64,000 nucleotides of DNA, taken from Aurelia coerulea (Eukaryota > Cnidaria > Scyphozoa > Semaeostomeae > Ulmaridae). Location of the stretch: positions 7,152,501-7,216,500 of the forward strand of contig CM076944.1 in NCBI GenBank assembly GCA_039566865.1, written 5' to 3'. Below are positions 1 through 14,300 of this stretch, one piece after another; position 1 is the first letter of the stretch; each line of letters begins with the position of its first letter. The notes beneath the pieces were generated by a model. The model saw nothing but the letters and a program-made list of their open reading frames with translations, was not told the origin of the DNA and searched no databases. The position numbers and the translations under genes are program-made.

Positions 1-228
1 ATCAAAGGTTTGAAATATTTGTTGTTAATGTTTACTGGAATATCTTCAGATGGATTTCCTAAATCTCATCAGAAGCCTTTGGAAAAACCTGCTAGGACAG
101 TTAGGCTTGCAAGTGAGGAGAATTTTAGAAAATTGCCTGGAAAAAATATACACAACAATGAACAACATCCCCAAAGGCTCAACGACCCCATTTTATGGAG
201 GAATTAACTGCTCATATAGGCAATGATC
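1..228. other. Unassigned sequence at window start
   Basis: An open frame at 10-207 (+) has no recognisable domain and does not match MIOS. Probably intronic. Confidence 0.4.
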
Positions 229-1889
229 CCCAGGGGGGGTCACTTGAACTTTTTATATACGGGGGGGGGGGGGTCCATCCGCAATTTCCCAAGTTCACCT
301 AAAAGTATCAAATAAAATTTCACAGACCCAAAAATATCAACTAAAAATGTTTGATGAGACCCAAAAATATCAAAAATACAACATCTTGCAAGATAGTAAT
401 TTAGACTGATTTGTATAATGATTGGTTTAAACAGCATCTATGTCATGACACCAGGTCTTGTTGGGAGACAGATACACAATTAGCAATTCATGCAGATCCA
501 CTAATGCATTCTTCTGTATAGAAACTGATGGAAACTATTTACTCAAAGTAGGTGCTTAAGAGGTGGCAAACTAATAAATAAACTACCAGAATCATGTCAC
601 AAAACCCACTCTGTGACTCCAAGATTGAACCAATAATTGACAGAAACCAAGGAAACCCATGGAGTAACCCATGGCTTCTCCATCATGATGGGTTACTCCT
701 CACTAGGTACCATGGCTTACTATATAATACTAGTCAAACTGACCTGAGCTACTGTTGCTTTGAAAGGAATATCCAATTTTGGGGGACAGAATAATCTTGT
801 TGGCAAATACTGCTATTTTGCTATGCTTTGTTACTTACTTTGTTCCTCACTTCCTTGGTGACAGAATTATATTAACTGCGTATAGGAGACAAACTAAAAA
901 ATTAATATGTTCCTCACACAAAACTTGGATTCCTCTTTGCATCTTGACAGTAATCCACTCCCCCCCCCCCCCAACTACTCACCCTTTATTCGTCACAACT
1001 GCACCCAGTGTTCCAGTGCTGCTCCCATATTCGGGGTGGTAGGTGAAACTCGAAACCAGGCCAAGAAGAAGGAACGCCTTGTGTAGTAGGGGGCTAGGCC
1101 TAGATCAACAAAAAGTCCTCCAATCCCAAGTCCCCAGAGCCATTCAATTGATCTCACAGTGCAATCTATTACTATCTATTCTAATATCAATAGAATCATC
1201 AATCCACCAACTTTGGTGCTGCAGAGTGAGACAGAAGCTGGTTCTTTCTCTGGTCGTATTTGTCTTCTAAATTTCTGTCTGCCATTATCGTTGTTGTGAG
1301 TGGATCAGCCTCGATAGCATGTAATATCACAGGAAAGCCTTCATTGAGATTATTGAAATTTAATTTCTTTGGCTTAAATTTTTGTTGACATGGTTGAATG
1401 TTTTTGAACAAATCTTTTTGTCGGTTTACTGGATAATTGTTCCTTTTTAAGTCCCAATGAATTGAAAACATTTTCAATCAATTCTAAATATTTTCAAATT
1501 AATTTAAAAGTTCCAATAGTGGTTTCCCTGCGATAAAATTGTGAGGAAGAAACGAAAGGGAGACAGTGAAATTGGCGGGAAAAAGTGAAATGTTGCCGAG
1601 TATATGTCTCTTGTATATGTGTCTTTTGTGTATGGACGGATCGCAAAAATCTCATTTTTACGGATGTTGGGGGATGTTGAAAGAATTCTTAACTGTCTTT
1701 GATCTGGTATGCGTTGGTTGAACCCAAAAGTATCAAAAATCCATATTTTCTAAATCAGCTACCCAAAAGTATCAAAAAGATATAATTTTAAATCAGGTAC
1801 CCAAAAATATCAGATTACAAAGTAAAATCTTACCCATAATTATCGGATGGACCCCCCCGTATATAAAAAGTTCAAGTGACCCCCCTGGG
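229..1889. mobile_element. 1.66 kb non-autonomous element, 8-bp TSD
   Basis: Ends are CCCAGGGGGGGTCACTTGAA and its complement, continuing as TTTTTATATACGGGGGG. Flanked by exact CAATGATC (221-228 and 1890-1897). Inside each end are repeats of the type CCCAAAAGTATCAAA. No transposase recognised. The 8-bp duplication fits hAT-like elements. Confidence 0.88.
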
Positions 1890-2258
1890 CAATGATCTAA
1901 GATTCAAAGAGAAATTTTCAGCAAGAAAAGTTTTGACTCTTTGTGAATCTTTTTGTGTAAAATTTATCATACCGTATGTTTTCATTATATATCCCCCTGG
2001 CTTCTGAAACTTAGTCTTTACGTATGACTTTTGTAATTGAAACAAACAAAATACCTAGTTTCCTACATTGGGGCTTTTCTTCTGCCGTGGCTTTCTCCTA
2101 CCTGCAAATCAATAGCTTCGCCCCCTGAATATTTGGCACAGTGTTTGCCCCTAATGCAAATTAGCATGGCTGGGAATCGATGGCTTGTTTTACGTGGTTC
2201 ATAGGAAGGTTGGTATTTATGTGCTTTCGAATTTCAGTTTTTCCCTTTTTCTATGCAG

Positions 2259-2328
2259 CTTGCGGTAGCGTTAGATAAAGTCAGAAATGATCATTCTCTT
2301 CTGGTATGGGATGTCGAATCTAGACCCA
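2259..2328 (+). CDS. MIOS: MIOS exon 1 of window (WD40)
   Basis: Residues 1-23 of the visible protein, containing DHSLLVWDV, the WD ending of a propeller blade. The acceptor is ctatgcag and the donor gtaagt. It is the first MIOS exon found in the window, so earlier exons lie upstream. Confidence 0.93.
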
Positions 2329-5300
2329 GTAAGTACAGTGTGCCCAAAAAATTATACCCCATTTATGTGGTTGCTGCGGAAGTGCTATAGCTTCATTTGT
2401 CCCGTTTTTGTATAGAATTGCATAAGATAGGCTCCAACTTTGAGTTTGAAACATTGTTTGAATTCATGAATGCGACAACTGGTTTCTTAATTATGACTGA
2501 GGAAATTTGAAAAAATGGTTGCTTCAAAAATAGCAGTTCTTTTGTAATCCAACGATGTCAAAATCAAGTAAATATTGAAAGTATTCTTGCATTGTGTTTA
2601 ATATTCTCTCTCAAGATATGAAAGAGGATTATTAGTGTGGTTTTAACAAAGCAGTAGTTAATCAGTTTGCAGCAGTAGTAGGCTTTTGTCGTTCAGAAAT
2701 GAACAGGAAAATGTATATTCCCTGAATAGGAAATAGAAATAGTATATGAGTATGCTGTGAGCTTGAAATATAACTGCTTGCTGTTTGACTTTGGAAAATT
2801 GTCACTTTGATTCTAATCCTACAGTCTCTCTTTCTAGCTTCAATGAGTTCTAAAAGTTTGCATGGGCGGTGAGTAGAAGCTTTGTTTATGGATAGGGATT
2901 GTTGGGTGAAAGAAAAGATAAACGACTATGTGGAGAGATCGATGAAAATGGCAACTTACATTTGCTATGCTAACAGCTATGGCCCGGGGGGGGGGGGGGG
3001 GGAAGAATCACAGAGTATTCAAAAATTCCGAACCCTTTTGCATGAATATCAGGAAATTTTTGACCCATGTGTATGAATTTGTCGATTTGGAGATTTCTAT
3101 TCAAATTTCTTCAGTTTTGACTAACTACGCGCTGTTTTTGTCGTTGTTGCTACACAAAACGTTGTCTTTTCTTGAATTCATCGTTTCTCAAGCAAAGTAC
3201 AAGTTGTTTTGTGCGGATAATCATTATGGGACCCATTGATAAGAAAATTCCAGAAAGACCACCCATCTACTAGAATTAAGGTTAAAAACAGACCCATATG
3301 AAGGGAATTTCAGATGAAGAAACCCACCCATATGAACCGCACGTCCAGTATCACTTAACAATGAAATGCCGTCCTGGAGCTATAGCTGTGTTTTGGTTTG
3401 ACTGAGGTTTTGATGGACTAAATCTTTGAATTAGTATCAGAATGTTTTCGTTAGCTTCCATAAGTTCGGGTTCTCGTTTTATTTCCTGGATAAGATTTTT
3501 GCCATACTTTTTTCAACTCTTTGTAGGCAATCAAGAATTGACGGATCATCAGTTATGGCGCCCACCTTGAAGAACGGTAAGATAAGTCTCTATTTATAAG
3601 CCTGGTACTGCATTGAGCATCTTTGTCGCGATGAACCTTGCCTATAACTTCTTTCATGTAAGATCTTTAAGCTCGTTTGATTGGGATATTGTAGGTTGTT
3701 ATGCTTTAGATTTCCAGCCATCTTTAGCTGTTCAATATTAGCGGCTCTGGTTTTGGCCTGAGAACAACTCTGTTTGCTGACGTCGACAGTTGTAAAACTT
3801 GGTAGAGAAAATACATTTGATTTCAATTTAACTAGCTAGCGAGGATTAAATCCAGGCTTATTTTGGGGGTAATTCGGATAAAATTTTTCGGCATCAGAAT
3901 TTGTCAGATATTTCTCAGCTATGAGATACCCAGTGGACCAACGCGAACCAATAGGAACGGTAGTCTTGTAGCCACATTAATACAGCACATGCTTGATGAT
4001 TGGGGAAGGGAGTAATATATATGTTCGAATTTTTCTCCAGAAACGTCTCATTTTGTGTCGAATGCAATGTGCTTTTTGTGAAACTTGCATGTGAAATTGT
4101 GTGTTTATCTATTTTTCTCCCAAATTTATAAAATGTTTGATGTCATTGCCTGACATCAAATGTGAGACAGACATTAACTTTTTCTTTTAGTTTGTTGTTC
4201 TTTCTTTCAGTATATTGTAATTTTTGAATTGTAAGTGCCTTTCATGCTGGGAACTCCGATGACCTAGTGTCTATTCCCGCCATGATAGGCACAGTACATG
4301 TACTTGTTGAGTTTGTATATTTTAATTGATTAAATAGAAAAAAAAAATTGTGTGCGCTTCATTTTGGTTGTTACGTGACGTCGTAGCTCACGCTTGTTCT
4401 TATGTCTCGAATCTTACCTTGTCTTTAATTGGCTTGATAGCTTTCGAGTCATTTGATGAAGGGGTATATGCTCACAAGATCATGTTTTTACAGCTCAAAT
4501 AATCTTTAAAACGGTGGGTGTAAATTTCTATGACATTTTTCTTTGAATTGAATGGCTTGAAAGGAACTTATGGTACTTTCCTGTAAATCTGCCATGAAAA
4601 TTTTTTTGATACTTGGATTTTTTTCAAAATGGTGGCAATTTAATCATTTTTGAAAAATTTCATGGAAAATGTTGAAAAAGTTTAAATCATCGCAAATCCT
4701 AAACGAATAGAGGAAAAATGATATAGCCTTCAAGGAAGCCATAGTTTATGAAGGTCTACAATATGGTGGCAAGCAGAAATCTGTAGCTTTTCTGGTTTAG
4801 GATTTTGAACTTTGATGACGTCATAGTCTCAAATTTGACAAATGCCGCCATTTTGAAACTTATCAAGATATCAGTAAATTTTTACGACAGATTTACAGCA
4901 AAAAACCCCAAGTTCCTTCCAAATCATTTATTTCAAAGAAAATTGTAATAGAATTTTACACCGACCTTTTTAAAGATTTGAGCCCTATTTTGTTTTCACA
5001 TCTACGCTATTTTATGGTCATTTTGATCACGCTACATTAAACATTTGCTTGTTATATTGTCGTTAAATTTTCATCGCAGCACACACACCAAACCTGTTTT
5101 CATTTGGTTTCATTTTGGCCATGTTGGAGTTCCTCTTACCAAAATAATTTTACAGCTCTAGTGTTCTTTTTTATACATTTGATAGGTCTGTCGGAGTCAA
5201 CAGTGTCACTGGCTTGGTTCCCAACTCAACCAAGAACGCTTGTTGCTGGACAAGGACAGAAATTTCTCAGAATGTATGACTTGCGTGGTGAGTTTTTTCT

Positions 5301-8300
5301 CAAATCGTGTCATCCTTTTAGGTCCTAATTATGTCTTAATTTTGTTATTCAATACTGTGTTTTTTGGAAAAAGCAGATAATAACGTGTTGGGCCAGGTAC
5401 AGTCTCACCGTTGCCGAAGTTACTGCTTTAGCACTGTATTATCAGTATTCTACTGTACCTCATTCTCGTATTTCTTCATTCAGCCATCTCCTTTATCGTG
5501 ATAAATCAATTAATCCTGAAACAGAAGCAGACAATATGACGTGCATATTTATAGTGAGAAATGACACTTGATTATCGGATTCTCATTATGGGGGTCACTT
5601 AATAGCTCCGCATTGTTGTAATCAGAGAATATGAAATAAAAGGAAGGGCTTGTAGGTAGAGGTCACTCCTTATACAGGGTGTCCCAAAAAATCGTGCCCC
5701 GTTTGTCTGAAGATTGCGATAAAACGGCAAAAGATTCTCGCAAAAATTTTGCATGATGCTGCTCTTCAGATATTCAATGAAAGTTTCCAACCATCCCTGT
5801 AAAAATCCGTTGAGAGTTGATGGAGCTATGACCTTCAGGAGACCAAATTTTCCCGATCACTGAAACCAGCGGTCGGCCATTTGTCTTACTATTTTCAGCG
5901 ATGAATAGCTTTATGGATTGAAAATGAAACAGCAGCCTCCAGTTTCATAGCTTTCATGAAAATTCCGATAATCCTCGGAGAGTTCCACTATTTCTGACCT
6001 CACAGAAATTATTTCTTTCTTCACGTGAAAGATACTTATCACTGCAAAATAGTAAGACAAAGTGGCCGACCGCTGGTTTCAGTCATCAGGCAAATTTGGT
6101 TTTTTGAAGGTCACAGCTCCATCATTTCTCAACGGATTTTTACGGGGATGGTTGCAAACTTTAACTGAATATCTGAAGAGGAGCATCATGCAAAAATTTA
6201 GCGAGAATCTTTTGCTGCCGTTTTTCGAAATCTTTAGGCAAACGGGGCACAATTTTTTTGGGACACCCTGTATATGTACCTCGAAAGCTTATCGGATACA
6301 TCATGACCCAAGGACGTACTTGCGGCTCCCCCCTTTCATAGATTTTTTCAAACAAATCATTGTCTTTATGACTAGATACTAGGTCTTGCCTAAATTACAT
6401 GAAGGGGAACAATCATCGGCTCCCCCCTTTCGAATTCCTGGGTACGTCGCTGTCATGACGTTCAAATCTTTAAAAAAGCTTTTCTAAATGGCCGTTACTT
6501 TGATCTTCGAATTGAGTGTCTTGAAATTTGAGTGGCTTGAAAAGAACTTTGGAGGCTTTGCTGTAATTCTATGGTGATATTTTTGATCTCTTCATTATTT
6601 TCAAATTCAAAGCGTGTTTCTTATTTTTTCTAAGGGGCTCATTATATGAGAGTTTTCAGCCCGTTAGTAACTTTAACCGGGCTGAAATTTGAATCGATTA
6701 TATGGTGGTTTCAACCAAGGCTGAAATTCGTATTTTGTGAGGGAAATCATCTCAAAAGGGAATGCGCATGCTCCATTTATTTCAGCCCGGTTAAAGATTA
6801 TGGTTTGCGATTATATGGAAATTTTCAGCCCGTTTGATCGAGCTGAAAATCCTAGCCCGTTTGATAAAAGCGGGCTGAAATTTCAGCCCGGCAGACCGGG
6901 CTGAAACTTTTATCATGTAATCGCAACTTTGTTTTTGCAACACTTTGACCACAACACAGGGCTGAATTTTCAACCCGGCTAAAGTTACAAATGGGTTGAA
7001 AACTCTCATATAATCAGCCCCTAAAAGACTTCAAGTAAACATTAGTCGGATATCACAGCTTTATTATGAACTTCAGTGTAAGAATCACGACGAGCGTCAG
7101 TTTTACAGGTGTTACCACACGAGAAAAAAGGTTCCAGCACCCTTCCAATTTCTAAAAGCAAGTAAGGTGCTAAAAAGCGGATAAATGCAACTGCAGACTC
7201 TGCAAAATACTGGGTGCGCCAAAATAAACTATGCACTTTTGGCAGGGCACGATAAATCGTACGCTGGACCGATTTTGAAGATTTATGACTTAATCTTTAG
7301 CAGAAACCCTGAATTAGATACTGGGGTTTTTTTGCAATTTTTTTCGTTTTCAGTTTTTTGAGCTAGAAGCGATTTTCTTAAAATTTTAGTTTTCGAAAAC
7401 ACTGAAAACGATAAAAAACATCGATCAAGTTTTCTAAAGAATCGACATAAATGGACAAAGGGAGAACTTGTTCGTGGTGATTTGGGATTTAGAAATCGAT
7501 TGACTGTAATCTGCTGTACGTGAGTTCGTAATAAATCCCCCAATCACCCTGAAAACGTTTTCTCTTTGTTCATTCATGTCGAGTCTTTTAAAACTTTCCT
7601 TTCAAGCCCGTCAATCTAAAGAGAGATGTAATAGACATTGGCATAACTATTCACGGATGCCTATACCTACAGGGTGTCCCAAAAAAAGTGTGCACCGTTT
7701 GTCTGAAGATTGCGACAAAACGGCAGTAGATTCTCGCCAAAACTTTGCATGACGGTGCTCTTCAGATATTCAATTAAAATGTGCTACTATCCCCGTGAAA
7801 ATCCGTTGAAAAATGATGGAGCTATGACCTTCAGGAGTCCAAATTTCCCCGATCACTGAAACCAGCGGTCGGCCATTTTGTCTTACTATTTTGCAGCGAT
7901 AAATAGCTTCATGGATTGAAATAAAACAGCAGCCTCCAATGTCATAGCTCTCGTGAAAATTCCGATAATCCTCGGAGAGTTCCACTATTTCTGACCTCAC
8001 AGAAATTATTTCTTACCTCACGTGAAGATACTTATCACTGAAGAATAGTAAGACAAAATGACCGACCGCTGGTTTCAGTCATCAGGCAGATTTGGTCTTC
8101 TGAAGGTCATAGCTCCATCATTTTTCAACGGATTTTTACGGGAATGGTAGCAAACTTTAATTCAATATCCGAAGAGCAACATCATGCAGACATTTGGCGA
8201 GAATCTTTTTGCGTTTTGTCACAATCTTCAGGCAAACGGGGCACAATTTTTTTGGGACACCTTGTATAGTATATGAACAGCAGTTTGATGTCGTATAAAC

Positions 8301-11300
8301 GCAGTCTGAGATAAGTATAAAAACAACAGGCAAGATACATTAATTGTAACTTTAGTATGATGCGACCTTTTTTATTTGTAGATCAAAGCAAACTTGTGAG
8401 TTTTGGAGTGACGAACTGTAAAGCTATGAACGGTGTTTGTGTTGATCCATTTAATGAACACAGATTTGCTTCTTTTGCTGAAGTAAGTATTTTCAAACCT
8501 TAATGTATAATTAATGAAACAAAATTACTAATTGTTTGTGTCCAGAAATATAAACGAGATTGAGACTCCTCATGCATAAAGTATAGAATTTGTATATTCC
8601 GAAAATGTTTTTACTTTTTCGTACGACTCCTGGAAGTATGGGAAAACAGTAGAAGGAAAGAAAAACTAAAGTTTTACTGCATGTGTGGGTATAGACTACC
8701 GGGTGAGCCAGAAAAAGTTCCCACTTTTCGAAAATTCGTCACACCACAAGTATTTCATGGATTTGAATGATTCAAATTCTAGTTAAAAGCCAAAAGATTA
8801 AAGTATTTTGGTGATTTTTCTTGTCACTGCGAATATAGGTAAATTCTACTTTACAAAAATTTCATGGTTGCAAAATTACTGAAAAAGGGCCTGAAACACT
8901 TGATCAAATCGTTAGGACTCTCCTCACACAGAACAACACGCACAGGCGTTTCACCTCTCTCAAGAGTTACAAGATATAGATTCTCAAACAGATACTAAAG
9001 ATTTTCAATGTCATGGCAATAGATGTCCAGACGATATCTCTCACCCATGAGAAATTGAATTTTCTCTGTTGTTCTGAGCGAGGAGTCCTTTATAATTTGA
9101 TCAAGCATTTTAGGCCTTTTTAAGTCATTTTGCGACCACCGAGTTTTTGTAAACACGAATTTACCAATTATTCCAGTGCTCGTAAGAAGGCGAGAAAAAT
9201 CACACAAATACTTCAATCTTTTGGCTGTCAAGCAAACATTGATTCATTCCAATCCATTCAGTACTCTTGATGCTATGAATCTTGAAAAGTGGGAACTTTT
9301 TTCTGGCTCACCCGGTATAGAAAGACAAAGGGATAGGTGCGAGTTTCTTTTCTTAAATCTCGATCAATTAAATGTTGGTCTCTTTCAAGTAAAGCCTGTT
9401 TTTCAGATGTCATCATTCATCGGCGATGATTGCCGATGAGTTTCCCTTTGATGTATCGCCCTCCCCGATAGATTATAATATGCAGTAAGAACCGTGCCAC
9501 TGGTAACTATTGGCAGTTTTTCTCGAAAATGTTTGATTTTCCCGATTGTTCGTGATATTTCCTGATGAACAATAGCAGGTGACAAATAGAACAAGGGTTG
9601 TAACTGTTGTGAAGTCACCTAAAATTGGAATTTTTGTGTGTGATATTCTCAAAGTTGTTAAGAAATGCTTACTAATACTGCATTCGCACGATACACGTAA
9701 AATTTGAAAATGGCAAAAAATGTGACGGATAGACCTCCCATTCACACGAAAGCAGCATATTTTTTCAAGCAGATTTTGAAAACCATAGACTTTAAAAGCG
9801 GAACTGTAACCGGTACATGGCTGTTCCTCGATATATCAAAGAATGAAATCCTACTAATAGAAATTGAGGGGGACAACATTTCATTCCAGTTTATTATAAT
9901 CTCTGATTGATCATTTCGATAATCACCATTGATCAATAGCTCTATTAGATTAATCAAAAATTAGGGGGATTATCATTCCAAAACGAGTAATCCGACGCAA
10001 AATAAAAGTAAAGGAAGTCATGATCATTTTGGAGCATTGCGGCGTTCTTGGGTACCTGTGGTATGTCATAAGAACAAGAGAGAAAGTGAGAGAATCTAAG
10101 GGTGGACAGGGTGGAGGGGTGGACAAGTTGCACGTGGTACGTCGTAGGAAAGAACAAGAGAGAAAGTGAGAGAATCGAAGGGTGGACGGGTGGACGAGTT
10201 GCGCGTGGTACGTCATCGGAAATAGCATCATGTGGACACTCGAAAACGCTGTAAACGGAAGAGTTTTCGACGCTTTCAAAATTGTTTCTTAAGGTTTAGG
10301 TACATTTGCTTGGCAGCAAATTCTTGGGGAAATTTCAACGACTCTCTTACTGTCAAATTTTCTACTGTTTTCATATTGTGCCGGTATCGTGTGAACGTTG
10401 TCTCACTTGAGGCTAATTTCCAATGAGTGGAATTTTCCGAGCGGGCCGAAATTTTACACAATAAAAAGTTTATCACGCGTAAAATTTCTTTTTAATTTGA
10501 AAACGATATTTAATCTCTTAAACAAGAGATTTCCAGTCTTCTCGGAAAATTTGACTTGGTGAAAATCAGCCTTTAGAGCCCCAGATTTTTCTGTTCTTTC
10601 AGTTCTCATTGCAAAATTTTCTGGAATCATGACATTTTTTGAAACTTTGCAATGCTTGTTGAGCTGTATAACTGTTTCCATTTTGCAGGCAGCTCAAGGT
10701 CCAGTTCTTGTATGGGACACAAGAAACCTCAAGGAGCCAATATCCTTTCATTGCTGATTCATTATTTATAAGTAACAGCGTTTGGTTTCATTACGATTTT
10801 TCAAAACTCTCCTGGAAATTAGAGATGTTTTCTTTTCTTTATCTTCAATTTGAATTTTGCAACTTTAATTGAGGATGTTTTTTTCGAAAAGTTTGACGTC
10901 AAATAAAGGTTTTTAAGTGAAAAAACAATTCGCCTTCCCCAAGAATAATTTAACGATAGCGAATGTGAGCGATTGCGTTTGAAATAACGGATCCTGGCTA
11001 ATTTAATTTCTACAACGTTTTCCTTTTTTTTGTAGACGTAGAATGCCCCAGGTCCATTTTTACCAGTTGTTACTACGCTCTCTGTCTACAACGAAATTTT
11101 CTCATTGTTCGGGAGCTGTCATACAATATGGAACAGAAGGGGACGGAATGGATTTAACAGGGTCACCAAAACTAATGGATGGAAAATGTTGGGCTAACAA
11201 ACTCTTTCAAGTGATCAACATGGGCCATGAAGCTATTTGTTTTCGATATTTTACAATTATTTCAAATATTTTCTGCATCATTTTGCTGCTCTCTGAATCA

Positions 11301-14300
11301 TTGATATTGTTCTCCATATCAGTTTATTATACAGTGGTATCTGAAAGTTCTTTCCTGCCATCTTAAAACGTTGCACTGAATGTCCAACACATTGTGTATT
11401 GAGAACATGGCGCACAGGAAGAAATTGAACTGTGCAGTGAAGAAATTTTTTCTTGAAGAAGTTTCTGAATCACGCAGTTCATTTTGAAGCCCTGGGGTCA
11501 TCAATTTTTTTTGTAGCTATATAGGGGCTATGTGAGCAGTGTCTTTTTCTTGCAATGAGCTGCATAATTTTACGGCGAAATTTGAAATCCCTTCCGCCGC
11601 CCCCCTCTGTACCATACTTTATGACAGCTCCCTTAGGGCGGATTTCAACTCAAAGAATGTTTTCCCATATCGACGCAGATCATACCAAGGAACATGCACA
11701 GATAATAAGAAGAAATTGAAAAACTTATTGTATGCGCGATCTCCATGGTCCGATTCGTGTCGATAGGCGAAGAATTTTCGCAGTGAAAATCCGGACATCT
11801 TCTGTCCACATGTAATTTGAACGAAAACTACTGCAGATTTAAGTTATATTTTCCTTTACTTATGACACGTCACAACCATAAACCAAGCAAGCCAAACGAA
11901 GCAAATATCAAGGATAGCTTGGTGCCCTACGAGGTGAGTTAAATATTTTTGTCCGAACGGATTCTCATTATTCTGTCTGCCTAGTGGGGTCATCAAATTC
12001 ATTCTTTGAGTGGCCTACCGGGTGCGCCAAAATAAACTATGCACGTTTGGCAGGCCACAATAAATCTTACACAGGTCCGATTTTGAAGATTAATGACTTA
12101 ATCATTAGCAGAAAGCCTGAATTAGATACTGGGATTTTTGCAAATTTTTTAATTTTCAGTTTTTAGTGCTAGAAGCGAGTTTCCTAAAATTTTAGTTTTC
12201 GAAAACACTGAAAGCGATATGGGCAAAGAGAGAACTTGTTCATGGTGATTAGTTTGTTTGGATATACAAATGCCCCGTCTCCGAAAAAGAGATATTCCGC
12301 ATTGTTGCGTTTTGTAGCTTCAATCCAGAATTAGAATTTCTGTTTATTCCCAAACCGCTGTTAGTCGTAACCACGAAACGAGTGATGAGATGTGCAAAAT
12401 TTCATTGTTATTTTTAATGCAGTGATAGATATTTAGCGATTTCACGCATTTCATTAGCGATTTCACCGCAATTAGTTTGTTTGGGTATACCGAAATATCC
12501 CGTCTCCGAAAAGAGATATTCCGCATTGTCGCGTTTTGTAGCTTCAATCCAAAATTAGAAATTCTCTTTATTCCCAAACCGCTGTTATTCGTAACCACGA
12601 AACGAGCGATGAGAATGTTTCATTGTCATTATGAATATGGTGATAGATATTTAGCGATTTCACGCATTTCATTAGCTCACATCTTTAAATCAAACATGCT
12701 TCTATTAGCTTGCATAGGTGCCCAAATATTGCGGGTAGCAGCTACCAAGATTGCAGCAGCCTAATACGATTTTCAAATACACAGTTGATGTATTTGTTTA
12801 TAAATTAATGTAAGGACGATGATTGGCTCATAGTCAATGTGCTCTCATATTTTAGAAACATAAATATCTTGCCAAACTGTATATAGATTCAGGTGTCACG
12901 TCATTTCATGGGTTGTAGGATAAATTTAGGTTCCCATGAATGAACTAAATTGGTATTAAATAAATAATATAAATCATCTTGTATCTTTCTTGTGTTTATC
13001 TGTTTACCTTCTGGGGCAGCAAATAAGCTTCTTTCAGGTCCAATACTGCGACACTCACCCTAGCTATAGGCGCACCTCGTTGTTGAAAACAACCGCGAAA
13101 GCAGAGCTGCAAAAAGTATCGGAACCTGGGAACTAGGTTCCCAGAAAATTTTCAGCCTTGGCAGAAAATTTTTCAAGAAAAGTTTGCTCAAACAAGGAGA
13201 AAATGATTGTTTTTTTACAATTTCTTTCAAAAAGAGAAAACTGACTTGATTTTCTATACTATTGATCATAATCCCCAGTAAAGATGCAAGGTTACAGCCT
13301 TGCACACATCAGTATGGCAAGAATTCTCAAGAAGTCTTAAGAATTCTTGAGAATTTTGAAGAATTCTTTACATAATTGATGAAAATTCTTTAGAGGTACA
13401 TGAAAGACTACAATCTTCAATCAAGAATTCTTGGGAGAGAAACAGTGTCACTGCATGCATGCTCTGCACTGAAACTGAATATTTGCAATGCAATGAAATG
13501 GACTTTCTCACTTTTGTAGACATTTAGCACCCTCTACAATTGTTCCAAGGACTTTGAAAAGCCCTTACATTACAGTGTGCACCCTGCATAGGATTATTTT
13601 TTTAACTTTATATTCAGAAAATTTTATTGCCTGAAATTCTTGTGCTGCAGCCATAGCATTTCTTAATTAACACACCTCTTTTACAATTTTGTAGAATTCT
13701 TGTTTAATATAGTCACAGTCTTTTATACCTCAGGAGATTAAATATTCATTAAGAATCCATAATAATTTACACAAGGCTGCACTGTACAAATCATAATTCT
13801 AGAAACCTAAATTACAACAAATTTGTTTTCATTACAAAGTACAGCACGAACATTTCAAAATACTTCACTATTTTAGTAAATACAAAATACTGTTTATTAA
13901 TGAAAAGTTGAGCATTTTCAGTTCAGACCATTTTATTCATATGTATATGTGTGTTCTCCCATTGTTGATTTCAGCAATTTTATCAACATTTGGACCAAGA
14001 TTGAATAGATAAACAGATTATGTAATTTTGCATTTTGATTTAATAATATTTTCTGTGACTGAGTCTACAAACTTGTGAAATTGTCCAAAACATTTTCTTC
14101 CAGATAAAAAGTACATGTTTTACTAAATGGCTAATGATTTACATAAGAATTTCAGAGTTTGAGGTCTTGTACAACATTCCCCATTGACTATGGATTGTAC
14201 AATTCTATATCTAAAAACTCTACTAGCAGTGGCATGGCCACTGGGTATAGGTTGGGTAAGAATTTTCCAAGAAATGTAAAATCTCCCATTATAGCATTGG

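Noticed and set aside
10..207. 65-codon open frame at the window start
   Set aside because: No match to MIOS or any family I recognise, and no supporting splice context. Left unassigned.
1199..1477. 92-codon minus-strand frame inside the 229-1889 element, considered as a transposase fragment
   Set aside because: No recognisable catalytic or zinc-finger motif, so not claimed as a gene.
6062..6382. 106-codon open frame inside the 5675-6270 element
   Set aside because: Both strands of the palindromic MITE give similar open frames and nothing resembles a transposase.
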